DNA of 51,409 nt from Thermoleophilia bacterium (GCA_017882545.1 JADGPG010000023.1:1-51409); one strand, 5' to 3'; numbered from the stretch's first letter, positions 8,634 to 17,475 are shown. Numbers and translations are program-made. The notes: generated by a model not told the origin, from the sequence alone.

Positions 8634-9082
8634 GCGGTCCACCGGGCGCGGCGGGCCGCGCGCAGGACGTAGGCCGTCGCCAGCACCCCGGCGGCGACGC
8701 TGACCATCAGGTAGACGACCGCGACGCCCGCCCGCCCGTGATGCACCAACCGGACCGCCTCGACCTGCATCGTGGAAAACGTCGTGAGCGCGCCGCACAG
8801 ACCGGTGCCGAGGAGGGGGCGGACGTAGGTCGACGGGGGCAGCCGCTCGCCGACCCGGACGACGACCCACGCGAGCACGGCCGCACCGGCGAGGTTGATC
8901 GCTAGCGTCGTCCACGGGAAGCCCGCGCCGACCGGGAAGCGGTCCTCGAGCACCGCGCGCAGGAGCGCGCCGATGACCCCTCCGACAGCGACGGCGGCAA
9001 CCACGCGAGGGTCGCGGTGCGGACCCGGACGTGGGGGACGCTTGCGGGCCGGAGCGGCGGCGAGTCGGGCGCCGGAGCTCAT
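8630..9082 (-). CDS. crcB: Fluoride channel CrcB/Fluc, first subunit
   Basis: About 150 residues, with a basic, Pro-rich N-terminal tail (PARKRPPRPGPHRDP) before the first helix; CrcB proteins are usually 110-130 residues. The core has VGGVIGALLRAVLEDRF, TTLAINLAGAAVLAW and GLCGALTTFSTMQVEAV, the standard channel motifs. The reading frame is open to GTG 9118; ATG 9082 gives the more usual length, but neither start has a good ribosome-binding site. It is the first gene of the fluoride operon crcB-crcB-DUF190. The divergent CBS-domain gene starts 169 bp away. Confidence 0.9.
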   Translation of the reverse strand: MSSGARLAAAPARKRPPRPGPHRDPRVVAAVAVGGVIGALLRAVLEDRFPVGAGFPWTTLAINLAGAAVLAWVVVRVGERLPPSTYVRPLLGTGLCGALTTFSTMQVEAVRLVHHGRAGVAVVYLMVSVAAGVLATAYVLRAARRARWTA

Positions 9083-9251
9083 GCGCGGCGGCGGTGCCGG
9101 TCGCCCCACCCTGCGCACGCCGATTTCGGGCAGGCGATCATCTGGCGGCCATCATAGGGCCCGTTTTAGCGGGGGATGTGACGCGGGCACGTGTACCGGA
9201 TGCCTTGCACCTCGTTTATCATCGCGGTGTGAATGCAATTGGGCCCGTGCG

Positions 9252-10574
9252 ATGACCACGGTCCGGATCATTGCGGCACTCCTCCTGGTGCTGCTCAACG
9301 GCTTCTTCGTCGCCGCGGAGTTCGCGCTTGCGCGGGCGCGCCTGACGCGCCTGGACCAGATGTCGCAGGATGGCATCGCGACGGCCGAGCTCGCCGCCCA
9401 TCAGGTCCGTCAGATCGACCGGTACCTGGCCGCATGCCAGCTCGGGGTCACGCTTGCCAGCCTGGGTCTCGGGTGGCTGGGCGCCCCTGCCTTCGAGGCG
9501 ATCCTGCGGCCGCCGCTCGAGCGCGTCGGTCTGGGCTCGGCGACGACGGCGATCGTGGCGGGCGTGCTGGCGTTCGCCATCATCACCGTGCTCCATGTCG
9601 TGATCGGGGAGCTCGCACCAAAGAACCTCGCGATCCAGCGGGCCGAGGCGACCGCCCGGACGACGGCGCGGCCGTTGGAAGCCTTCCGGATCGTGCTCGG
9701 CCCCGTCATCCATGTGCTCAACTGGGCGGCAAACGGCATCATTCGGATGGCCGGGATCGAACCCGCGACCCCGCACGAGCTCGCGTCGACCCCGGAGGAC
9801 CTGCAGCGGCTGATCGCCGAGGGCGAGGTCGGCGGCACGATTGAACCGGCCGAGGCGGACATGCTCGAGGGCGTGTTCTTGCTGGGCGAGCGCATTGCCC
9901 GCGACGTAATGACGCCACGGCCCGAGGTCGCGGACCTGGCGGCCGACACGCCGCTGCGCGATGCGCTGCACCAGGCGCTCGCCAGCCGCCACAGCCGCTT
10001 TCCCGTGCTCGGCAACGACCTTGTCGGCGTGATCGGGGTTGTCCAGCTGTCCGAGCTCGCACGCGGGCTCCTCGAGCTCGACGAGACGGCCGACGTCAGG
10101 GCGGTCACCGGACCCGCGCTCTTCGTGCCGGAGACCCAGCTGCTCGACGACCTCCTTCGCGAGCTCCAGGTGCGGCGCACGTCCCTGGCGGTCGTCCTCG
10201 ACGAGTACGGCGAGCTGTCGGGACTTGTGACCGTCGAGGACATCATCGAGGAAATCGTCGGCGAGATCGACGACGAGCGCGACCGCGGCCCGGCGATCGA
10301 TACGCAGCCCGACGGCCGCTTCATGGTGCGGGGGCACGTTCCGCTCGAGGATCTGGCCGATCACGGGGTGGATGTCGTCGACGAGACGGTGACCAGCGTG
10401 GGCGGGCTGGTGTTCACGCGGCTCGGGCGGCTGCCGCGCACCGGCGACTCCGTGACAGTCGACGGCTGGAGCTTCACCGTCGAGGCGACGCAGGGGACGC
10501 GCGTCGTGCTGGTGGCGATCGAACAGGTTCCTGAGCCCGAGACGTCCGATGACGACGAGGATGCCGCGGACTAG
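9252..10574 (+). CDS. CNNM/CorC-HlyC family transporter (DUF21, CBS pair, CorC_HlyC)
   Basis: A 440-residue integral membrane protein. Residues 1 to about 185 form the DUF21 domain, with four hydrophobic segments, including [20 protein letters not shown] and the conserved '[14 protein letters not shown]' motif. A CBS pair follows ([13 protein letters not shown] to [20 protein letters not shown]), and a CorC_HlyC domain ends the chain (about 355-430, with '[19 protein letters not shown]'). Bacterial CNNM/CorC proteins move Mg2+ or Na+ or confer divalent-cation resistance; old names call them hemolysins. ATG 9252 gives a full-length protein. Its TAG stop shares the palindrome CTAG with the stop of the convergent sugar kinase gene. 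Confidence 0.9.
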   Translation: MTTVRIIAALLLVLLNGFFVAAEFALARARLTRLDQMSQDGIATAELAAHQVRQIDRYLAACQLGVTLASLGLGWLGAPAFEAILRPPLERVGLGSATTAIVAGVLAFAIITVLHVVIGELAPKNLAIQRAEATARTTARPLEAFRIVLGPVIHVLNWAANGIIRMAGIEPATPHELASTPEDLQRLIAEGEVGGTIEPAEADMLEGVFLLGERIARDVMTPRPEVADLAADTPLRDALHQALASRHSRFPVLGNDLVGVIGVVQLSELARGLLELDETADVRAVTGPALFVPETQLLDDLLRELQVRRTSLAVVLDEYGELSGLVTVEDIIEEIVGEIDDERDRGPAIDTQPDGRFMVRGHVPLEDLADHGVDVVDETVTSVGGLVFTRLGRLPRTGDSVTVDGWSFTVEATQGTRVVLVAIEQVPEPETSDDDEDAAD

Positions 10575-11419
10575 TCCATGCGCGCGACCGTCTCGGTCAG
10601 CTGGCCCCGCAGGCCGCCCCGGGCCGTGATCGTGTGCGCGCCGCAGCGCGCGCCGAGCGCGATTGCCTGCGCCAGCGGGTACCCGGCCGCAAGCCCGACG
10701 GTGAGGCCCGCCGCGAATGCGTCGCCGCATCCGTAGCTGTCGAGCGCCGGCCCGGGCGGGCGCACCGGGTTCCAGGTGTGCGGCCGCTCGTGCTGCTCGA
10801 TCCAGGTGCCCCCGAGCATGCCGTTCGTGATCGCCCACGCGCCGGGCGGGATCTCGAGACCCCCTGCGGGAATCTGTTCGTCCGGATCGCTCGCGCTCCC
10901 GACGAGGACATCGCATTCGATCCCGGCCTCGGCCAGGACCCGCCACCGGCGGGCCGTCACGACCAACGCCGGCGCCGTGCGACACGCGGTAAGTGTCAGC
11001 GGATCGCGGCCGGTGAAGTAGACCGCGTCCATGTCGGCAAGGTCCTCCCAGCCGAGATGGTCGTCGGCGCGCGGACCCAGCGGCGCCCCGATCAGGGCGA
11101 TTGCCCGTTCGCCCGACGTGCCGGTCACCGAGATCGCCCGGGTCTGGGGTTCCGGGCGTTGCGCGGCACGAATCGCGACGCCGAGCTCGGAGAGCACCAG
11201 GTGGGCGGCGTCGGCGGCGGAGTCCGCCCCGAGCGCCGTGAAAAAGACGGTCTCGGCGCCGAGCTTGGCGGCCTGGGCGGCGGCGACCGCCCCGCCCCCG
11301 GCGGGTTCGTCGAACGCGTCCGCCAGGGCGCGGATCTCGCCCGCCGTGGGGAATGTCCCGAGTGCGTGGGTCGCCCATTCCACGTGGCCGACGATCGCCA
11401 CGCGGGGGCGCCGGGTCAT
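10571..11419 (-). CDS. PfkB/ribokinase family sugar kinase
   Basis: A 282-residue cytosolic kinase that phosphorylates a sugar or nucleoside with ATP. It begins with the strand RPRVAIVGHVEW and shows the first signature 'GGGAVAAAQAAKLGAETVFFTALG'. The catalytic Asp is in the second signature, DSYGCGDAFAAGLTVGLAAG, next to the anion hole. The substrate lid region is not diagnostic, so the sugar is unknown. Its ATG overlaps the TGA of serS (ATGA), so it is translated from the serS transcript. Its stop overlaps that of the convergent CNNM gene by two bases. Confidence 0.85.
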   Translation of the reverse strand: MTRRPRVAIVGHVEWATHALGTFPTAGEIRALADAFDEPAGGGAVAAAQAAKLGAETVFFTALGADSAADAAHLVLSELGVAIRAAQRPEPQTRAISVTGTSGERAIALIGAPLGPRADDHLGWEDLADMDAVYFTGRDPLTLTACRTAPALVVTARRWRVLAEAGIECDVLVGSASDPDEQIPAGGLEIPPGAWAITNGMLGGTWIEQHERPHTWNPVRPPGPALDSYGCGDAFAAGLTVGLAAGYPLAQAIALGARCGAHTITARGGLRGQLTETVARMD

Positions 11420-12678
11420 CGCGGTGCGAGCTCCGCCGGCGCGCCGTAGCGCCGGAGCGCCTCGGGGACGGCGACCGACCCGTCGGCGCGTTGGTGGGTC
11501 TCGAGGATCGCGATCAGCGTCCGTCCCACGGCGACCGCGGTGCCGTTGAGCGTGTGGACGAAGCGCGGGCCCTGGTCGGTCCGGATGCGGCAGTTCAGGC
11601 GGCGGGCCTGATAGTCGGTGCAGTTCGAGCACGAGGTGACCTCGCGGAACCGGTCCTGCCCCGGCATCCAGGCCTCGCAGTCGAACTTGCGGGCGGCGGA
11701 GGCGCCGAGGTCGCCGATTGCGATGTCCTGGACGCGGTAGTGCAGGCCGAGTGACCCGAGGATCTCCTCCTGGACGCCGAGGATGCGCAGGTGTTCGGCG
11801 GATGACTGCTCGGCATCGGTGAACGTGAACATCTCGACCTTGTCGAACTGGTGGACGCGGAAGATGCCGCGCGTATCCCGACCGGCGGCACCGGCCTCGC
11901 GCCGGAAGCACGTCGAGATGCCGGCGTACCGCAGCGGAAGCTCGCCAGCCTCCAGGATGCGGTCATACCCGAGCCCGGCGAGCGGTACCTCCGAGGTGCC
12001 GACCAGGTACAGGTCGTCGTCGGCGAGGGCGTAGATCGAGGCGCGATCGGTCGGGAAGAATCCGGTACCGAACATGGCCTCTTCACGCACGAGCACCGGC
12101 GGCACGACCGGTGTGAACCCGCGCTCCTCGAGTAGGTCCACAGCAAAGCTGACGAGCGCGATCTGCAGGCGCACGAGTGGCCCCATGAGGTATGCAAACC
12201 TGGCGCCGGAGATCTTGGCGGCCTGCTCGGTCTCGATGCCGCCCAGCATGAGCCCGATCTCAAGGTGGTCTTTGGCCGGGAAGTCGAAGTCGGGACGGGT
12301 CCCGACGACCCGTACGGTGACCGCGTCGTCCTCGCCTCCGCCCGGAGCGTCGGCGTCGGCGAAGTTCGGCAGGCCCAACAGGACGTCGTCGCGCGCGGCC
12401 TCCAGCTCGCGCAGCGCGTCCTCGTCGGCGACAAGCTCATCGCCGAGCGCCCGCGCCTGGGCCTGGACCGCATCCGCATCGCGGCCGTCCCGCTTTAGCT
12501 GGCCGATCTCCTTGCTGATCCGTCCGCGCTCGGCGCGCACTGCCTCGACGTGTGTGCGCATTTCGCGTGCATTGCGGTCGAGCTCGAGGACTCGGTCGAG
12601 GGCGTCCGCGCCACCGCGCCTGAGGAGTTCGGTACGGGCGCGTTCGGGTTCGGCGCGCAGCAGGCGAAGATCAAGCAC
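11416..12678 (-). CDS. serS: Seryl-tRNA synthetase
   Basis: A 420-residue class II aminoacyl-tRNA synthetase that charges tRNA-Ser (and tRNA-Sec) with serine. The N-terminal coiled-coil arm (about residues 1-105, MLDLRLLRAEPERARTEL onward) binds the tRNA long arm. The catalytic core shows motif 2 (CFRREAGAAGRDTRGIFRVH, FDKVEMF) and motif 3 (NGTAVAVGRTLIAILETHQ). Length and architecture are standard for bacteria. The start is GTG 12678, 14 bp after the STAS gene, and the stop overlaps the sugar kinase start. STAS-serS-pfkB form a run on one strand. Confidence 0.96.
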   Translation of the reverse strand: MLDLRLLRAEPERARTELLRRGGADALDRVLELDRNAREMRTHVEAVRAERGRISKEIGQLKRDGRDADAVQAQARALGDELVADEDALRELEAARDDVLLGLPNFADADAPGGGEDDAVTVRVVGTRPDFDFPAKDHLEIGLMLGGIETEQAAKISGARFAYLMGPLVRLQIALVSFAVDLLEERGFTPVVPPVLVREEAMFGTGFFPTDRASIYALADDDLYLVGTSEVPLAGLGYDRILEAGELPLRYAGISTCFRREAGAAGRDTRGIFRVHQFDKVEMFTFTDAEQSSAEHLRILGVQEEILGSLGLHYRVQDIAIGDLGASAARKFDCEAWMPGQDRFREVTSCSNCTDYQARRLNCRIRTDQGPRFVHTLNGTAVAVGRTLIAILETHQRADGSVAVPEALRRYGAPAELAPR

Positions 12679-12692
12679 AGGCGAGTCTCGAC

Positions 12693-13046
12693 TTACTGTT
12701 GTGGGTTGGCGTCCATCGCGACGCGCACGGCGTCAACTGTGTCCCCGAAAATGAACGCGCTGCGCAGGCCCGTGATCTCGAACACTCGTCGCAGCGTCGC
12801 ACGGGGGCAGATGACGCCGACCTTGCCGCCATCGGACCGAGCTTGGTTGAGCAGGCTCACCAGCGCGCCGATGCCCGACGAATCCAGGAGCGTGACGCCG
12901 GTGAGGTCGACGATGACCCCGCGGTCGATCTGGCCGACACGCTCAAGCTCGGTGCGGAACGCCGCGACGGTATAGACGTCGAACTCACCGGCGAGCGTGA
13001 CGACGACGAGCTGTTCATGCTCGGTCGTGGAGACATCGAGGGCCAC
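12693..13046 (-). CDS. STAS-domain anti-sigma factor antagonist
   Basis: A 117-residue single STAS domain of the SpoIIAA/RsbV type. It starts at GTG 13046. Diagnostic segments are LVVVTLAGEFDVYTVAAFRT and VIVDLTGVTLLDSSGIGAL; in the latter, Ser56/Ser57 is the site normally phosphorylated by the partner anti-sigma kinase. Unphosphorylated proteins of this kind bind the kinase and free a sigma factor, usually in general stress control. No HATPase kinase, phosphatase or sigma factor gene lies in the window, so the partner is elsewhere. It lies 14 bp before serS. Confidence 0.9.
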   Translation of the reverse strand: MALDVSTTEHEQLVVVTLAGEFDVYTVAAFRTELERVGQIDRGVIVDLTGVTLLDSSGIGALVSLLNQARSDGGKVGVICPRATLRRVFEITGLRSAFIFGDTVDAVRVAMDANPQQ

Positions 13047-13091
13047 GCCCAGAAGATACTCCAGCTGGGGCGTCGTCGGCGGGATGTTGCA

Positions 13092-13135
13092 CCGTTTCCA
13101 CGTGCCCGGACCGGGATCCGGGCACGTGGAAACGG
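13092..13135 (-). terminator. Perfect 19-bp inverted repeat between lipoprotein and STAS genes
   Basis: The arms ccgtttccacgtgcccgga (13092-13110) and its exact complement (13117-13135) flank a 6-base loop. It lies 9 bp after the cupredoxin lipoprotein stop and 45 bp before the STAS start. No U-tract follows on the minus strand, so it would be an 'I-shaped' hairpin of the kind proposed for GC-rich actinobacteria. Because each arm contains the palindrome CACGTG, an operator is an alternative. Confidence 0.65.
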
Positions 13136-13143
13136 CCGCGCGG

Positions 13144-13644
13144 CTATCCGGTCACCGTCAAAGTGCCGACCATACCGGCGGCCTTGTGGCCGGGCACGGT
13201 GCAGAAGTACTGGTAGGAACCGGCCTTGAGGGTGGCCGTCGCGGTCGAGGAGCCGCCCTGGTTGACGATCTGCCCGGCGACCGCCCCCGGGGCGTCGATG
13301 GCCACCGAGTGCTGGATGGCCGAATCGTTTTTCATGATGATCGTGACCTTGCCTGCCGGGGCCGTCAGCGAGGTCGGCACGAAGGCGAGAGCCGTCGGGT
13401 CGGTGTCGAGTTTCAGCGTCGTGTTGCACGTGGGCTTACCGCAGCCGGCCGCCGCGGCGGTGCCGGCCGGCGTGGCGGCCGCCGACGGTGCGGAGATGGT
13501 GTGGCCGGCGGAATCCGTCTGGATCGCCGAGTTCGAGACCGTCGGCGCGTTGTACGAGGTGGTCGAGCTGCCACACCCTGCCGCGACGACGCCAATCGCC
13601 CCGATCGCGACCGCACACGCCGCTGCTTTGGTCAATGTACGCAC
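13144..13644 (-). CDS. Cupredoxin-domain lipoprotein (second copy)
   Basis: A 166-residue lipoprotein. Start GTG 13644 is placed by a GAGGAG ribosome-binding site about 10 bases upstream. The signal peptide (TKAAACAVAIGAIGVVAAGC) puts the lipidated Cys at residue 24. A linker rich in Ala/Ser/Thr includes a Cys pair (GCGKPTC) absent from the first copy. The cupredoxin domain ends the protein, with copper ligands His in 'IQHSVAI' and Cys/His/Met in YFCTVPGHKAAGM. It is a likely extracytoplasmic blue copper electron carrier. It is clearly related to the 4.2-kb lipoprotein, but the domains differ at many positions, so the duplication is not recent. Confidence 0.88.
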   Translation of the reverse strand: MRTLTKAAACAVAIGAIGVVAAGCGSSTTSYNAPTVSNSAIQTDSAGHTISAPSAAATPAGTAAAAGCGKPTCNTTLKLDTDPTALAFVPTSLTAPAGKVTIIMKNDSAIQHSVAIDAPGAVAGQIVNQGGSSTATATLKAGSYQYFCTVPGHKAAGMVGTLTVTG

Positions 13645-13783
13645 GTAATCTCGCTCCTCGCCGTTGGCCAACGCTCCGAATCCTACGACCGCGGCGGGGA
13701 TTCGCAAGGTGCGAACGGCCCGCATGAGGCCCAGTGCGCGTTCGTCCGTGGCGAATGACACCCACCGGGGGTAGCGTGCCGTC

Positions 13784-14293
13784 ATGCCGCGACGGGAATT
13801 CGAGGGCGCGATCCCCGAGATGGGGTCCGGGGGATACTGCGACATGACCGCCGTCCTGATCGGCCGGGTCGTGCTGGGGGCCGACGTGTCGGTGTGGCCG
13901 CAGGCGGTGCTCCGCGGTGACGCGGACCTGATCCGGGTGGGGGACCGCACCAACATCCAGGACGGATGCGTCGTGCACGTTGACCCAGGGGTCCCGTGCA
14001 CGATCGGGTCGGGCGTGACGATCGGTCATCGCGCCGTCATCCACGGGTGCCGGATCGCCGATGACGTGCTGATCGGGATGGGAGCAATCGTGATGAACCA
14101 CTGCGTGATCGGCACGGGGAGCATCGTCGGCGCCGGGGCCCTTGTGACCGAGCGTACGGTCGTGCCGCCGGGGTCGCTGGTGCTCGGCGCGCCGGCCCGG
14201 ATCGCGCGGCCGACGACCCAGAACGAGCAGGACGGCATCCGCGCGTCGGCGGCGCACTACGTGGCGATGGCCGCCCGTCATCGCGGCGGCTGA
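13784..14293 (+). CDS. Gamma-carbonic anhydrase-like hexapeptide-repeat protein
   Basis: A 169-residue left-handed beta-helix protein of the YrdA/PaaY/gamma-CA class. Repeats such as IGRVVLGADVSVWPQAVLRG and 'VHVDPGVPCTIGSGVTIGHRAVIHGC' run through residues 20-140. The zinc-binding histidines are visible as His at 'CVVHV', 'TIGHRAVIHGC'. A GGGGGTAG stretch sits about 10 bases before ATG 13784. Members are trimeric and bind Zn or Fe; carbonic anhydrase activity has been shown for only some of them. It is divergent from the cupredoxin lipoprotein and convergent with the helical protein that follows. Confidence 0.87.
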   Translation: MPRREFEGAIPEMGSGGYCDMTAVLIGRVVLGADVSVWPQAVLRGDADLIRVGDRTNIQDGCVVHVDPGVPCTIGSGVTIGHRAVIHGCRIADDVLIGMGAIVMNHCVIGTGSIVGAGALVTERTVVPPGSLVLGAPARIARPTTQNEQDGIRASAAHYVAMAARHRGG

Positions 14294-14306
14294 CCGCCGT
14301 GCCGGC

Positions 14307-14954
14307 CTAGAGGTGTTGCGCCAGCGCCTCGACGAGGAACTTGATGTGGCCTTGGAGCATCGTCGCCTGCCCGATCTGGTTCACGATCTCGGGATCGTTG
14401 ACGGCAGCGGTCTGTCCGCGGTCGATCAGGGCCTGCTTGGCGGCTCGATCGGCCTGAAAGATCATGTGCGCCAGCCGTCGCGCGTTCGCCTTCCACCAGT
14501 CGAGCGCCGGCTGGCGGATCGCCGCGTGGTCCGGCCGCGCCTGGTCGAGCGCCTCCAGAAACGTCTGGACCGCCGCATCCACGCGCAACCGGCGCTGGAG
14601 TACGGCCACGAAGGCCGTGTCGTCGCTGACGGACGCGCCGAACTGCGACTCGGCCTCAAACGCGGTCGCGTCCTCAAGCTGCTCGAACACGTCACCGAGC
14701 GTCTCGGCGGCACGCGCCATCCGCGCGTCGAGGTCTTGCGCGAGGTCCTCCAACTCGGCGGCCTGGCCCGGGGCGGCGTTGGCCGCGAGCGCTTCCGCGA
14801 CGAACCGCAGGTGCGCCTGGATCGCCGCGTCGCTGGCCGGCCCGAGACCGACGCTGTCGCCCGCCTCGTCATCCACCAGTTCGAGCAGGCGCGAGTTGTT
14901 CATCTGCATCCAGACGAGCAGCCCGCGGGCGGTGGGATGAGGGGCGGTCGACAC
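14307..14954 (-). CDS. Uncharacterised helical protein downstream of ETF-QO
   Basis: A 215-residue, acidic, almost entirely alpha-helical protein that I do not recognise. It has no signal peptide or membrane segment. Two related segments, QAHLRFVAEALAAN (near residue 45) and QGHIKFLVEALAQHL (the C-terminus), suggest an internal duplication. The start is GTG 14954, only 10 bp after the ETF:quinone oxidoreductase stop and on the same strand, so the two are probably co-transcribed. A role tied to the flavoprotein is conceivable but rests on position alone. Confidence 0.6.
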   Translation of the reverse strand: MSTAPHPTARGLLVWMQMNNSRLLELVDDEAGDSVGLGPASDAAIQAHLRFVAEALAANAAPGQAAELEDLAQDLDARMARAAETLGDVFEQLEDATAFEAESQFGASVSDDTAFVAVLQRRLRVDAAVQTFLEALDQARPDHAAIRQPALDWWKANARRLAHMIFQADRAAKQALIDRGQTAAVNDPEIVNQIGQATMLQGHIKFLVEALAQHL

Positions 14955-14964
14955 GTCGGCGCGC

Positions 14965-16656
14965 CTAGGTGAGCGTGTACTCGGGTCCCGAGCCGCCTTC
15001 GGGCGGTGTCAGACGCCCGCCCTTGGCGGTGATAGCGCCGCACTGCACGCAGTTCGACGGGTTCGTGTGAACGGTGACGGTGCCGTTGACCGGGCCATCT
15101 TCGGCGATCTCGTACACCTTCGCCGGGCACATGTTCTCCCAGGCGATCGCGAGTGCCTTGGGGACCTGGTGCTGGATCCTGATGTGGTCCGGTTGGTCGT
15201 CGCGCGTCTTGTTGCCTGAGGCGAACACGCTCGAGAGCTTGTCGAAGGTCAGGCTCCCGTCGGCCGTGATCGGCTTGCGTTCGCCGATGAAGATGCTCTC
15301 CTCGGCGTCCCGAACCGGTCGGATTTCCTTCGGCATCCGGCCGCCGGAGACGGTCGCCATGCCGTGGACCATGCCACCGAAGGCGAACCCGCGCTGAAAC
15401 GCCGGGCGGATGTTGCGGACCTTCCAGAGATCCTTCCAGACCACCGAATCCTTGATCCGCTTGTCGTAACCCCACAGTCCGGCCGGTTCGGTGGCCGTGT
15501 TGGCCTTGACCGCCTCGAAGATTGCCTCCGCGGCGAGCATGCCCGAGCGGATTGCATACTGGACACCCTTGAGGGCGGCGAGGTCGACGAACCCGGCGGC
15601 ATCGCCGACGAGGACGGCACCCGGCACGTGCAGGCGGCTCGGCAGGCCGTAGATCCCGGAGCCGGGAATCGTCTTGGCGCCCCAGGCGAGGCGGCGACCG
15701 TCCTTGAGGATGCCCTTGATCAGCGGGTGGGTCTTGAACTCCTGGAGGATGTCGTGGACCGAAAGCGTCGCGTCCGCGTAGTCGAGACCGACCACGAAGC
15801 CGAGCGAGATCTTGTCGTCGCCCATCGGGTAGAGCCAGGAGCCGCCGTACTCGCGATACTTCTTGCGCAGCCGCAGCGGCCAACCGGTCGTGTGGACCAG
15901 CCGGTCGAGGGCGTTCGGGACCTCCCACACCTCTTTGACCCCGAGCTCCCACGTCTGCACGGCGTTGTAGTCGAGCTCGAAGTGGCGGCGGACGACCTGG
16001 CTGAGGTGTCCGGGCGTGCCCTCGGCAAGCACGGTCGCCGTGGCGTGGACCTCCATGCCCGGCTCGAACGTACCGAGCTGTTCGCCCTGCTTGCCGCGGC
16101 CCTTGTCACCGGTAATGACACCGGCGACGCGGCCCTGGTCGACGATCACCTTCTGGCAGTCCGTCTCGGGCAGCAGGTACACCCCGAGTTCCTCGGCCTG
16201 CTCGCTCATCCAGCGCGCCAACTGGCTGATCGAGATCACCCAGTTGTGGTGGTTCTTCAGCTGCGGCGGCGGGGGGATGCGGATGCTTGACGACTTGGTC
16301 AGGAAGTACACCGCCTCCTTGTCGACCTCCCAATAGTGCGGGATGTCGGCCGGATCGGTGTCCGGGAACAGTTCCTTGAGTGAGGTCGCGTTGATGACCG
16401 CGCCCGAGAGCAGGTGCGAGCCGGCGGCCTTGCCCTTGTCGGCGAGCGCCACGGGCACCTCGCCGAGCGACTCGGCCACTTCGGGATCCTCGGCGATCAA
16501 CTGCCCCAGCCGCACGGCGGTCGCGAGGCCCGCGGGGCCTCCGCCCACGATCAGGACCCCGACGTCGATGCGCTCGTCTTCCGCAGCGTGCGGAAGGGCG
16601 ACATAGTCGGAAGGCTCAAACGGCGGAGGGTACGCAGACGGGTGAATGCTGGCCAT
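14965..16656 (-). CDS. Electron transfer flavoprotein:quinone oxidoreductase-type protein
   Basis: A 563-residue membrane-associated flavoprotein that passes electrons from reduced ETF to the quinone pool, linking fatty-acid and amino-acid oxidation to respiration. The N-terminal FAD-binding motif is VGVLIVGGGPAGLATAVRLG. The middle has the ubiquinone-binding type segment and 'VPGAVLVGDAAGFVDLAALKG' near the second FAD site. The C-terminal ferredoxin-like part has MCPAKVY (Cys510) and NPSNCVQCGAI (Cys536, Cys539). The fourth cluster ligand of the classical C-x2-C-x2-C is Ile542, so the usual four-Cys [4Fe-4S] site is incomplete. ATG 16656 is chosen by the fold start; ribosome binding is weak. 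ETF subunit genes are not in the window. Confidence 0.88.
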   Translation of the reverse strand: MASIHPSAYPPPFEPSDYVALPHAAEDERIDVGVLIVGGGPAGLATAVRLGQLIAEDPEVAESLGEVPVALADKGKAAGSHLLSGAVINATSLKELFPDTDPADIPHYWEVDKEAVYFLTKSSSIRIPPPPQLKNHHNWVISISQLARWMSEQAEELGVYLLPETDCQKVIVDQGRVAGVITGDKGRGKQGEQLGTFEPGMEVHATATVLAEGTPGHLSQVVRRHFELDYNAVQTWELGVKEVWEVPNALDRLVHTTGWPLRLRKKYREYGGSWLYPMGDDKISLGFVVGLDYADATLSVHDILQEFKTHPLIKGILKDGRRLAWGAKTIPGSGIYGLPSRLHVPGAVLVGDAAGFVDLAALKGVQYAIRSGMLAAEAIFEAVKANTATEPAGLWGYDKRIKDSVVWKDLWKVRNIRPAFQRGFAFGGMVHGMATVSGGRMPKEIRPVRDAEESIFIGERKPITADGSLTFDKLSSVFASGNKTRDDQPDHIRIQHQVPKALAIAWENMCPAKVYEIAEDGPVNGTVTVHTNPSNCVQCGAITAKGGRLTPPEGGSGPEYTLT

Positions 16657-16860
16657 GGGCTGCCCTGATGGTCGTGGTCGGTAGGCCGTGCGCGGGCACG
16701 CCGAACGGGCGGCGTAGTACACGCACGGGGCCATGGAGTTTACCGTCCCGATCGCGCGCTGCAGGGCCCGTCGCGCGTGATCGGCGCGTACGATCATTCC
16801 CAGTATGCGATCCGTTCGACCGATCACCCGACCCCCCCGGTCACGTGCGGCGCTGTGCCG

Positions 16861-17358
16861 GTGGCGATCGCGGGCCGTGCGGTGAGCGGGCACCTCACGC
16901 TGCGAGCCCTGACAGCCGCCGACTTTGCCGAGGCGCGCGTCGTGGCCGACGCCTGGTTCGGCCGTCCGGTCGGCCTGACGATGCATCGGCTGTTCTTCGA
17001 TCAGCTCGGGCCCGCGGGGCTTCGCGCCGCCGCCGCCGCCGATTCCGAGAGGATGCTCGGGGTGCTGCTCGGCTTTGCCAGCCTCGCCGACCCGGAGCTT
17101 GCCTACGTCCACTTCGTGATGGTCGATCCCGCCGCGCGCGGGCGCGGGATCGCCGGGGCGCTCTACCGGGAGTTCGGTCGCCGGATGGCCGCGCAGGGGT
17201 GCCGGCGGGTGCGGACGCTCGCGGCACCGACCAACGGTCGCTCGCTGCGTTTCCATGAGTCGCTCGGCTTTGTCGGAACCTTCGCGTCCGAGTTCGTCGG
17301 GCCGGGGCAGGACCGGGTCGTGTTCGAGCGCACCTTGCCCTTCCCGCCGGCACCGTAG
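16861..17358 (+). CDS. GNAT family N-acetyltransferase
   Basis: A single GNAT domain of about 160-190 residues. The fold begins at HLTLRALTAADFAEARVVAD. The acetyl-CoA loop is VDPAARGRGIAGALYREF (the R-G-x-G-x-A site), and the last strand is 'NGRSLRFHESLGFVG'. I placed the start at GTG 16861, near the domain edge. The frame is open to GTG 16777, so an extra N-terminal tail is possible; no ribosome-binding site decides it. The acceptor amine is unknown. It is divergent from the ETF-QO gene. Confidence 0.8.
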   Translation: MAIAGRAVSGHLTLRALTAADFAEARVVADAWFGRPVGLTMHRLFFDQLGPAGLRAAAAADSERMLGVLLGFASLADPELAYVHFVMVDPAARGRGIAGALYREFGRRMAAQGCRRVRTLAAPTNGRSLRFHESLGFVGTFASEFVGPGQDRVVFERTLPFPPAP

Positions 17359-17475
17359 CGCCAACATCGCGGGTCAGGGTTGTGCGCCCCTGAGGCTCCG
17401 TGGCGCACACGTTGACGGACCCCACCGGGCGCGCGACTATGAGTGTTGTTGGTTTGTCATGCGGGGGAGCGGGCA

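Noticed and set aside
9083-9251. Possible fluoride riboswitch upstream of the crcB operon
   Set aside because: I looked on the minus strand for the conserved GATG...AACCGCC...GGCTGATG-x-C-x-CCTAC layout. Scattered GATG and GCC pieces occur but not in the needed order and spacing.
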